Shown here: positions 1 to 6,418 of the stretch, piece after piece
Numbering within the stretch: the first letter of the stretch is position 1
Layout of the letters: every line of letters begins with the position of its first letter
Virus record (IMG/VR): IMGVR_UViG_3300007072_000054
Span: 1 to 20,056 of that record
Direction: 5' to 3' (one strand)
Length of the DNA stretch: 20,056 nucleotides
Source: a virus
Notes under the pieces: generated by a model
Told to the model about the DNA's origin: nothing
The model's input: only the letters and a program-made list of their open reading frames with translations
Database searches by the model: none
Made by a program: the position numbers and the translations under genes

Positions 1-1
1 G

Positions 2-439
2 ATGATGATGATGATGAAGGATGCTGGATTGGAAGTGAAACACGTTTTGAACTGGGTAAAAAACTCTCCGACATTTTCTCTTGGGAGGCTTGATTATGAA
101 TATCAGCATGAACCTATTTTATTTACGTGGATCAAAACACATAAAAGAAAAAAGGAAGGAAAATTTCAAACGTCAGTCTGGTTAGTTGATAAGCCGATGA
201 AGTCAAAAGAACATCCAACAATGAAACCAGTTGAATTGCCGGAAAATGCCGTATTGAATCACACCGACGATGGCGATATTGTTCTCGATCCTTTCCTCGG
301 TTCCGGGACAACGCTGATTGCCTGCGAAAACCTCAAGCGCAAGTGTCGTGGGATTGAAATTGATCCCGGATATGTGGCCGTCTGCCTTCAGCGGTTTCAG
401 GACGCCTTCGGGAAAGAGCCAAAACTCGCCAAGGATTAG
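2..439 (+). CDS. DNA methyltransferase, beta class (N6-adenine or N4-cytosine), C-terminal part
   Basis: This is the C-terminal 145 residues of a site-specific DNA methyltransferase that transfers a methyl group from S-adenosylmethionine to an adenine or cytosine amino group. The SAM-binding motif I is clear (DPFLGSGTT, residues 96-104), followed by GIEIDPGYV (117-125) and preceded by HPTMKPVEL (71-79) and a YQHEPILF block (34-41). Motif I lies near the C-terminus, so the catalytic DPPY-type motif IV should lie upstream, outside the window; this is the beta-class order. The open frame reaches the window edge, and the run of five ATG codons at the start is probably internal rather than the true start. 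The coding sequence is AT-rich at first (about 32% GC at 121-180) and GC-rich at the end (60% at 361-420). It is the only plus-strand gene and probably protects phage DNA from restriction or modifies it. Confidence 0.9.
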   Translation: MMMMMKDAGLEVKHVLNWVKNSPTFSLGRLDYEYQHEPILFTWIKTHKRKKEGKFQTSVWLVDKPMKSKEHPTMKPVELPENAVLNHTDDGDIVLDPFLGSGTTLIACENLKRKCRGIEIDPGYVAVCLQRFQDAFGKEPKLAKD

Positions 440-603
440 TTTCCACGGTTTCCAGCGTAAAAACGTACAGCTGGCGGTTCCGGTGGTATCAGGACACCAC
501 CCAACTGGTAAAAACGCCGCCTACGCCTATCCTAGGCGTAAATCCTGGCTGTTCTTTCGCCAGCCGTTTTACCACGAAAATGCCGAATCCGTGTTGCACC
601 GGA
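440..603. other. non-coding gap between convergent genes
   Basis: This 164-base stretch separates the stop of the methyltransferase from the stop of the giant minus-strand gene. It is the only real intergenic space in the window. I see no convincing gene in it on either strand. It holds several inverted repeats: a five-base stem at 452-456/470-474, a six-base stem at 482-487/496-501, and the stronger nested set at 506-574 listed separately. Its position between two converging genes makes transcription termination the simplest role. Confidence 0.7.
506..574. terminator. nested inverted repeats, possible bidirectional terminator or structured RNA
   Basis: Three stems nest here. The outer stem pairs TGGTAAAAACG (506-516) with CGTTTTACCA (565-574), with one bulged A. 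Inside it are a perfect 8-base stem with a 3-base loop (TACGCCTA 522-529 with TAGGCGTA 533-540) and a 5-base stem (CTGGC 545-549 with GCCAG 559-563). The right arm of the outer stem gives four T in the plus direction and five T in the minus direction, so both converging transcripts could end here. It does not show the features of a tRNA. The pairing is read directly from the sequence; the terminator role is inferred from position, and the T-runs are short for a classical terminator. Confidence 0.4.
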
Positions 604-3600
604 TCACTCGCCGGCATCTCCAGGAGGCGTTTCTTCCTCCCGGCCTGCCCGTGACAGTGCCCGGCCACGCCCGGCGGTTCCCGGCGCACCTGGGCGCGGA
701 AGCGGGATGCTCTTGACGCCGCTCAAGACTTTGCCTGGGGTGGTCTCCGATGGCATGAATTGTTCACCCTGTTTTCCCGACATGGCTTTCTTCGCGGAAA
801 CCGGACGGCCATTTTCCTCAAGTATCCTGATTTTATTCTCATCAAAGATGACGTAGTTGTAAGTTTTTCTTGAAATTCTCTTAAAGGTTTCAACGGCTTC
901 CGATTCATTTTCTCCCTTGTAAAAAACTTCGCCGTTCGGAATTTCTTTCACAACCCATACTTTCGAGACAGTTTCATCCGGCTTCAAAAGTTGAATATTG
1001 CGCCTGCTGAACTGGTCCAGATACCGGATGCCTTTGATGCCTTTGGAGTTCAGATATTCAGATGCCGCTTTAGGAGAGCCAAGTTGCAAAGATAATGTGC
1101 TATATAATAAATTACCAGTTGCTTCATGGGCTTTTATTCTGTCCGATCTTATTTCATTTGCTTTTTCAATAGTATGAGCGCGGCCATATTCATTAAGACC
1201 ACCAAATATTACAAAATCACGCCCGCGCTTTTCTATCTTAAAATAATTTTCAAGTTCTTGCTTATCAGCCAACCCATATTTCCTGGCAATTTCATTCAAT
1301 ATAATTTGCACTGATTTTTCTTGTTCACTTATCCGCTTATCCCAATCCAAAAATTCCTCCGGCCTAATGTCCAAGTCAACCTTGTAGATGTTTCCCTTTT
1401 GTAATGTAGTAAATTTATTTTTGTTTTCTTCTAAGAATTTAAGAATTTCTTCTGTGCGTTTTGGGTTTTTTAAAAAACCAATCGTTTTATTATTTATTTG
1501 ATATTTTAATGATTTAATTGCTTTATTTACGTCTTGAGCTGAATCAATTTCATAGGCAGCTATACGGACAATAAGCGGCATATCATCGTTTATTGGCTTA
1601 CCATCAAATTCAATTTTAATCCCTCCACCTAAATTTTTTTGATACATCTCAGCAACTAAAGGATTTTCCGAAAAATAGAGCCCGTAGCCGAACACATGCG
1701 ATCCCTCGCCTGTTCCAACCAGCTCCATCTTGAAGCCTTCTTCGATCTTGTGCGGGGTGCCGTGGTATGCTGGTAGGAAATGCTCGCCGGGCGGCGTCAA
1801 CAGTCCGCCGGTCGTTGTCTGAATGGTCGAGAGATTTTCCTTGCGGCTTTTTTCAGAAGGCATGAACATTTTTCTCCATTGTCGGGCTTCGCGGGCCACC
1901 GCCCCCCGCTCGTGCTTTTCTTTGAGAGCCTGAATGCGGTCAGATTCGTTTGCCCACGGCTTGCGATAGAGTCCATTCCTGTAAAGGTTGCGCCCCTTGA
2001 TCCGTAGTTTTTCACCGTTCGGAAGCTCCAGAGTGAATGTGTGCTGCTGTTTCTCTCGACCGTAGGAGTCCGAGATGATTTTTCCAGTCACAAGCCTAGT
2101 TCCAGCGAATTTCGGTCGGCGAAATGATCCAGTGAAGATCGCTTGCTCGAAAGCCACTTCGTCTCCCACGCAGGCGTCGCCGGTGGTGTTGATACTGTAT
2201 TCGGGTGGGATAATTGTTTTTGCCTTCTTCACCGCCTCAACCTGCTCCGGCTTCACGCGGGGCTGTTCATTTGGCCGGTTCTGTTCTGTCGCGTATGCAC
2301 TGAAACCTTCTTTGCCAAGGAAAGCATCCCCGACGCGGCGCTCTTCCGGAAGGAAAGCTGTCTTGAAGTTGTAGTAGTTGAACGGGAGTGGTTCCTCGTT
2401 CAAGAGCGCTATGGTATTCATAGCGTCGACGCGCCTGCTGGCTATCGTGCGGTCTTGATCGGCGAAAGTCGATAACGGGTCTTTCACCTTGTACTGGTTC
2501 GCTTTGTCGACGAGGTTCATGAAGTCGAAGATGCGGTTCGCTTTCTCGGGGCCTATCCCCTCGGCGGCTGGTTTGCCCTGCAAATGGTTCCGGATGACGT
2601 GCTTCATGTCTTCCCAGAACGCCTCGGTGTTTCCGCCCCAGAGGTCGAATGCCTGCGGCTTTTCCCTCTGCCAGTAATTGATCTTGTCGTAAATGCGGCT
2701 GACCGAGATACTCGTCGTGTAAAAGTGGTCATCCTTCGAGAAATGGAAACCGATCACGACCTCGTCGCGGTAGCGCGGTTTGAGGGCGCGGTAACGCTGG
2801 CGGCCCCTCCGTCCTTTGATGTTCTTGGCTTTGACGATCCCCTTTGGTTTCACCGTTTCGAGATGCGGGACGTACTCGAAGTAAAACCTCTGGCCTGGTG
2901 TCCGTTTCCAACCGTCGACGATCGTCTGGATCTTCGCCTTTTCCTGGGCCGTGAGCACGACAGGGTCAACGTTCATCAAAGCCTGCATCTGCCCCTCCGT
3001 CGGGGTGCCTGCATAATAGGTGTTGCCTTTCTCATCACGACCAATCTCTTTCATCCTCGTCGGCACGTGCTGATCGACGCTGTCGATGGCTTCCCGGATC
3101 GCAAGGCCGCGGTTCTTCGCGCGGGCCTCGTATTCCTTCTTGCTCAGGATGCGCGGACTTTTCCCGGTCGGGCTCTTCGGGTCAGGCATGTATTTGATGC
3201 CCATCTCGAAGGTTAGCGTGTTCCCGTTCGGGAGGACTTCTGGTTTGTCCATCCGATGCTTGATGGAGTCGATTCGGTTCTCCGGGACCGTCGAGCGGTT
3301 GAGGATGTTGCCCTGGGAGTCGCGGAGGACCTCCTGCACTTCCATATCGAAGATGTTCGCCCCTTTATATTGCTCGGCCAGCGCCGGGTTGCGCCGGATG
3401 TCTTCCTCGGTGATCTGAAGTCCGGACGGGTCGCGCCCGATGTAGTTGAACGGCGTGTCGAGGCGCCGGACCTCGCGGACGAAGTTCTCGGCGAGCCGGC
3501 GCGCCCTCGGGCTGAAAGACTGACGGAGGAGGCTGCTGTACCCCTCCTCCATCGTCCTCGGGTCAATCCCTGTCTCGAGCTCGAACTGCCTGGCAGCCGC

Positions 3601-6408
3601 GTCGATGTCGGCCTCGTGCCGCTTGATGGCCTCCCAGCGTTCCCGCTCCCGGCTCCCGGGGCTAGGCCATGCACTCATCGGTCCCGGCAGGTGCCGGAGG
3701 TTGGCGACGAGCTCGGCGATGTACTCGCTCTTCATGTATTCGATGCGGGCATCCTGCGGCGTGACTCCTCTGGCCGTCGCTTCGGCATCCATCCTCGCCT
3801 CCATCGCGGCGGCATCGCCAGGAGTCATCCTGGCAAGGTAAGTGTTCCATTTTTCAAGAAGAACGGAATCGGGGACTTCCCCCTTGCTCACAACGAGGTC
3901 GCTCCCGTCGGCCAATCGCACCTTGCGGTCGAACAGGAGGTCCTCCGTCTGCGCGAGGGTTTCCTGTCCCTCCTCGGTCATACGAATCTGGTGCATGAGG
4001 TCGTGCCGTATCGCCCTGACGAGGCCGCGACTTGCGATGTCCACGTTATCGTAGTTGACAACTATGGCCGGTTTGGTGATCCGGGTCTTGAAATCAGTAT
4101 ATTTCCCGGTCCATGCGGATTGACGGAGGCCGATGTAGTCGTCAGCCAGGGCAGGCTCGCTTTTGACGAGCCCGATGGCGTCGAGCTCGGAGACACCACG
4201 ATCAGCCATGACCTTTGCGATCAGTCCTGGGGCAATCTCCGGGTGCTCGCGAATCAGTGCCTTGCCGGATTTCGTGTCAACGATCCTCACGACGACGTCC
4301 GGCGTTCTGGTGATCCCGATGTCGCGTGAAGCCATGTCAAAAACGTCGGCGACATCCATCCGGGCGTGTTCTTCGACGGCCCTCCTGGCCACGGGATCCT
4401 TGCCCATCTCAAGCAGGTGCGCGTAGGACTTCTCGGCGGCGATCATCCGTCGGTCGGCCGTGATCGACTCCTCAGCGGCCACGTTCGGGTCTTCCCGCTT
4501 TGCCTTGGCTTCGGCTCTCCTTGCTTCGAGGTCTTGGCGCGTCCTTTCAACCAGATAGTCGAAGCTCGTCGCGCGGTCGATGGCGGCGGCCGTCTCCGGC
4601 GATCCCTTCCTGACTTTATCAAGGACCTCCCTCGCGTAGTTCCGGCTCGCCTCGAAATCACTCCCGAGCTTGCTCATCGGGTCCATCGCGTCCTGCATCC
4701 TGGCGAACATCCCCATGACGACTCCGGCTCCGAGAGCACGCCCGAGGTCTTCCCCGGTCTCCAGGTCTGGGAACCCGATCAGTGGGGCGATGACCATCCC
4801 GTGCGCCGCACCTTCCGCGGCTCCGCCGATTTTCCTGATGGCCGCGTCGGAAAGTTTCCCGCCGTGGCTCCTGGCGAAAGCCTGCAATGGTTTGCTCTTG
4901 GCCTCAACGTCCCTCGCCACGCGCCCCATGACTCCGACCGGCGTCGGACGTTCTGGGATGTTCCGGCCGATGTCCTTGAGGGCTTTCCCGAGGCCTTCAG
5001 CCGTTCCGAATGTGAGACTCGACAAGATTCCATGCCGCAACGGAAGCCGTCCAGCCGCGGCCTTCGCGAGCATGTCCGCTTCCTCGATCGCCGCGGCATT
5101 TCCCGTGATACTCTCGGAGAGGTTTCCGAGCCTTTCCCTGATCGCGGCTGTCATCGCCTTCCCCTTCGCGCCGAACATCTCAAGGAGCGAGCCGGTCCGC
5201 TCGAGCGTGCTTCCTGTTCCTTTGCGGAGAATCCCCCCCAAAGCCTGTTTTGCCATTCCACTTACGCCCATCTTCGCGAGCGTTTGTCCGCCAAGTCCGA
5301 GCCCGAGGACGAACGGGTTGACAGGACTCGTGATCTCGGCCGTCATTGCCACAGACGGGTTGACGGGCGGTGCCGAGGCCGTCACACTCGCCACGTAATC
5401 GTCGATCCATTTCGACGCGCCGTGTCTTTGTTCCGGCGTGATGAGCCCGGCTGCGACCATCGGAGCGTAAGACAGCTTCGCGGCTTTCCCGACTGTCGTC
5501 ATATAGTCCCCGATCAGCATCGGCTTGTTCTGCCGCAGGTCTTCCGAATACGCACTCCGGAGATGATACCGTCGCTTGAATCTGTCGAATCCTTTGTCCG
5601 TACCGGACTCGCCGAGGAGCCAGTCCGTGAACCGCGTGCCGCCCTCCAGGCTGGTCGCGACCATGCCCATGAAGTTCCGCGTTCCGCGGTAGATACCTTC
5701 TCCGAACGAGTAGATGTTTGACAGCGAACCACTGGCTTCCTCTAAAACAGCCTCTTTCAGTGGTTTCCCTTGCACGACTTTCGCGGCGACCGAGAGCGGA
5801 CTCCCGGTATGTGATATGTCCCACACGCCCTTCGCGATCTCGAATCCTGTCTCTGCGAGTCCACTCAAAAAATTGGTGAGCGTTTCTCCAGCGACCTGGG
5901 TCATTGGCTTGGAGGACTCGTCCCGGTACATGGCTTCGAGGAGGTCGTCCGGGAGCCTGTAGTCTGGGTTCTCAGCCTGGACTCTGGCCTCATACTCGCG
6001 GATCGATTCCGCATCCGGGGCGAGCGGGAGATCCAGCATGGCCCGCCGCGCATATTCCTGATTACCAGTCTCAAGATAGCGGTCTATCCAGTCCTGCCCG
6101 CGCTTCTTCGAGGCTGCAACTGAAAGAGCATTATCATCCCCAGCGAGGAACTCGTCGATGTGGTCTTTCGGGGGTTTCGCCCGGTAGTCCAGGAACATTC
6201 CGACTGGTCCGAGCCGTCCGAGCTTGAAGAAATCTTCTGCCACTTCTGCCGCGCCAAAAACCTTTTTCCTGATGCTGGGTAAAAGGCTTGCCTGTTCCGG
6301 TTCTTTTGCAGGCCCAGTCGCTACGCCTGGAAGCTCATCGACGGGCGCCTTGGCTTCGCCCAGGAGAGCTTCGTCATCGCCTTCGAGAAACTTGTCGAGC
6401 GCATCCAT
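604..6408 (-). CDS. giant multidomain protein with ART-like and metallopeptidase-like domains, candidate ejected virion protein
   Basis: This 1934-residue protein is the last gene of the minus-strand block and sits where T7 has gene 16, its ejected transglycosylase-bearing core protein. From the N-terminus I see: repeated acidic motifs (4-119); a long Gly/Ala-rich helical region with weakly hydrophobic stretches (about 364-394 and 534-571); charged helices (590-690); a metallopeptidase-like site HDLMH (802-806) with ExxxE (895-899); a conserved phage-type block ending in AFLPEE (about 1210-1356); a small beta-rich domain (1400-1485); and an ADP-ribosyltransferase-like domain (about 1546-1866). 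The C-terminal tail is rich in Pro, Gly and Arg. I find no lytic transglycosylase motif. The start ATG follows GGGGAG by four bases. Such combinations are typical of polyvalent phage proteins, which are injected to counter host defences. Injection here is inferred from gene order. Confidence 0.8.
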   Translation of the reverse strand: MDALDKFLEGDDEALLGEAKAPVDELPGVATGPAKEPEQASLLPSIRKKVFGAAEVAEDFFKLGRLGPVGMFLDYRAKPPKDHIDEFLAGDDNALSVAASKKRGQDWIDRYLETGNQEYARRAMLDLPLAPDAESIREYEARVQAENPDYRLPDDLLEAMYRDESSKPMTQVAGETLTNFLSGLAETGFEIAKGVWDISHTGSPLSVAAKVVQGKPLKEAVLEEASGSLSNIYSFGEGIYRGTRNFMGMVATSLEGGTRFTDWLLGESGTDKGFDRFKRRYHLRSAYSEDLRQNKPMLIGDYMTTVGKAAKLSYAPMVAAGLITPEQRHGASKWIDDYVASVTASAPPVNPSVAMTAEITSPVNPFVLGLGLGGQTLAKMGVSGMAKQALGGILRKGTGSTLERTGSLLEMFGAKGKAMTAAIRERLGNLSESITGNAAAIEEADMLAKAAAGRLPLRHGILSSLTFGTAEGLGKALKDIGRNIPERPTPVGVMGRVARDVEAKSKPLQAFARSHGGKLSDAAIRKIGGAAEGAAHGMVIAPLIGFPDLETGEDLGRALGAGVVMGMFARMQDAMDPMSKLGSDFEASRNYAREVLDKVRKGSPETAAAIDRATSFDYLVERTRQDLEARRAEAKAKREDPNVAAEESITADRRMIAAEKSYAHLLEMGKDPVARRAVEEHARMDVADVFDMASRDIGITRTPDVVVRIVDTKSGKALIREHPEIAPGLIAKVMADRGVSELDAIGLVKSEPALADDYIGLRQSAWTGKYTDFKTRITKPAIVVNYDNVDIASRGLVRAIRHDLMHQIRMTEEGQETLAQTEDLLFDRKVRLADGSDLVVSKGEVPDSVLLEKWNTYLARMTPGDAAAMEARMDAEATARGVTPQDARIEYMKSEYIAELVANLRHLPGPMSAWPSPGSRERERWEAIKRHEADIDAAARQFELETGIDPRTMEEGYSSLLRQSFSPRARRLAENFVREVRRLDTPFNYIGRDPSGLQITEEDIRRNPALAEQYKGANIFDMEVQEVLRDSQGNILNRSTVPENRIDSIKHRMDKPEVLPNGNTLTFEMGIKYMPDPKSPTGKSPRILSKKEYEARAKNRGLAIREAIDSVDQHVPTRMKEIGRDEKGNTYYAGTPTEGQMQALMNVDPVVLTAQEKAKIQTIVDGWKRTPGQRFYFEYVPHLETVKPKGIVKAKNIKGRRGRQRYRALKPRYRDEVVIGFHFSKDDHFYTTSISVSRIYDKINYWQREKPQAFDLWGGNTEAFWEDMKHVIRNHLQGKPAAEGIGPEKANRIFDFMNLVDKANQYKVKDPLSTFADQDRTIASRRVDAMNTIALLNEEPLPFNYYNFKTAFLPEERRVGDAFLGKEGFSAYATEQNRPNEQPRVKPEQVEAVKKAKTIIPPEYSINTTGDACVGDEVAFEQAIFTGSFRRPKFAGTRLVTGKIISDSYGREKQQHTFTLELPNGEKLRIKGRNLYRNGLYRKPWANESDRIQALKEKHERGAVAREARQWRKMFMPSEKSRKENLSTIQTTTGGLLTPPGEHFLPAYHGTPHKIEEGFKMELVGTGEGSHVFGYGLYFSENPLVAEMYQKNLGGGIKIEFDGKPINDDMPLIVRIAAYEIDSAQDVNKAIKSLKYQINNKTIGFLKNPKRTEEILKFLEENKNKFTTLQKGNIYKVDLDIRPEEFLDWDKRISEQEKSVQIILNEIARKYGLADKQELENYFKIEKRGRDFVIFGGLNEYGRAHTIEKANEIRSDRIKAHEATGNLLYSTLSLQLGSPKAASEYLNSKGIKGIRYLDQFSRRNIQLLKPDETVSKVWVVKEIPNGEVFYKGENESEAVETFKRISRKTYNYVIFDENKIRILEENGRPVSAKKAMSGKQGEQFMPSETTPGKVLSGVKSIPLPRPGAPGTAGRGRALSRAGREEETPPGDAGE
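811..1773 (-). other. ADP-ribosyltransferase-like domain (ART of the polyvalent-protein type)
   Basis: Residues 1546-1866 of the giant protein. The N-terminal part has YHGTPHK (1548-1554, His1549), then GTGEG (1565-1569) and GYGLYFS (1574-1580, Tyr1578) followed by an AxxY helix. This is the pattern of ART domains seen in polyvalent phage proteins. The C-terminal part has GIKGIRYLDQFSR (1789-1801) and NYVIFDENKIRIL (1851-1863), which resembles the final strand of PARP-like ART folds. In PARPs the Glu of the His-Tyr-Glu triad precedes the Tyr of this strand; here that position looks like Asn1851. The domain may therefore be a mono-ADP-ribosyltransferase with a variant triad, or inactive. The target is unknown. 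About 200 residues between the second and third motifs are encoded by AT-rich DNA. Confidence 0.75.
1085..1690 (-). other. AT-rich insertion within the ART-like coding region
   Basis: The coding sequence changes composition sharply here. By hand count, 1441-1500 is 25% GC and 1501-1560 is 28% GC, while 4741-4800 in the same gene is 67% GC. The tract encodes roughly residues 1573-1775, rich in Lys, Ile, Asn and Glu, and lies between the GLYFS motif and the GIKGIRYL motif. The reading frame stays open throughout. This looks like DNA that came from an AT-rich source, either as an insertion into the ART-like domain or as part of a whole acquired domain whose ends have since adapted. Confidence 0.7.
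1954..2211 (-). other. small beta-rich domain, possibly barrel-like
   Basis: Residues 1400-1485 of the giant protein alternate short predicted strands: VGDEVAFEQAIFTGSF, then TRLVTGKIISDSYG, QQHTFTLELPNG and EKLRIKGRNLYRNGL. The pattern of a Gly-Asp turn followed by strands resembles small SH3 or KOW-like barrels that bind nucleic acid or peptides. The block looks like one I associate with other large phage polyvalent proteins, but I cannot name the family. It sits between the AFLPEE and MFMPSE motifs, so it appears to be one exchangeable module. Confidence 0.35.
3694..4071 (-). other. metallopeptidase-like (zincin-like) core with HDxxH
   Basis: Residues 780-905 of the giant protein show a strand (AIVVNYDNVD, 781-790), a helix with RHDLMHQ (801-807), and a later helix with SEYIAEL (894-900). 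Zinc metallopeptidases of the gluzincin type have HExxH followed downstream by a third ligand Glu, often in an ExxxE or ExxAE helix. Here the catalytic Glu of HExxH is replaced by Asp803. The His802/His806 pair and Glu895 or Glu899 could still bind metal. Metallopeptidase domains are common in polyvalent phage proteins. Activity is uncertain because of the Asp. Confidence 0.5.
6052..6399 (-). repeat. three-copy acidic motif at the N-terminus of the giant protein
   Basis: The N-terminus repeats a short motif: LDKFLEGDDEAL (residues 4-15), IDEFLAGDDNAL (84-95) and a weaker IDRYLETGNQEY (108-119). The consensus is a hydrophobic residue, Asp, any residue, Phe or Tyr, Leu, then an acidic turn. The spacing between copies is not constant. 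Repeated short motifs at the end of an ejected protein could bind a partner in the virion core, but this is only inference. Confidence 0.55.
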
Positions 6409-6418
6409 CGTTCTCCCC
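6409..6418 (-). promoter_or_regulatory. ribosome binding site of the giant gene
   Basis: GGGGAG (complement of 6413-6418) lies four bases before the ATG at 6408 and overlaps the stop codon of the upstream gene (6418-6420). This fixes the start of the giant protein and suggests that its translation is tied to the 585-residue protein upstream. Confidence 0.7.

Larger units (their letters stand above)
751..2355 (-). repeat. four Phe-(Leu/Met)-Pro motifs around C-terminal modules
   Basis: In the giant protein the short motif F-[LM]-P occurs at residues 1352-1354 (AFLPEE), 1515-1517 (MFMPSE), 1544-1546 (EHFLPA) and 1884-1886 (EQFMPSE). The copies fall at domain boundaries: the third lies immediately before the first ART-like motif and the fourth just after its last strand. 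Two copies share FMPSE exactly. TPPGE precedes the third copy (1538-1542), and a similar TPPGDAGE ends the protein. The role is unknown; candidates are linkers, short binding motifs or processing sites. Confidence 0.5.

Noticed and set aside
1-17. GAT triplet repeat at the left edge as a regulatory or slippage element
   Set aside because: Only about five units are visible, they lie in frame inside a truncated gene, and the window edge prevents judging their extent.
506-574. tRNA or tRNA-like gene in the intergenic gap
   Set aside because: The outer stem and two inner stems do not give an acceptor, D, anticodon and T arm of the right lengths on either strand.
3256-4329. Plus-strand open frame (357 codons) opposite the metallopeptidase-like region
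   Set aside because: It is antisense to the conserved HDxxH region, has no ribosome site that stands out and no recognisable motif. It is best explained as a shadow of the minus-strand gene.
4366-5721. Long plus-strand open frame (451 codons) opposite the giant gene
   Set aside because: It lies wholly antisense to a well-supported coding sequence in GC-rich DNA. Its translation is rich in Arg, His and Pro, without domain patterns. Such frames arise from codon bias on the opposite strand.
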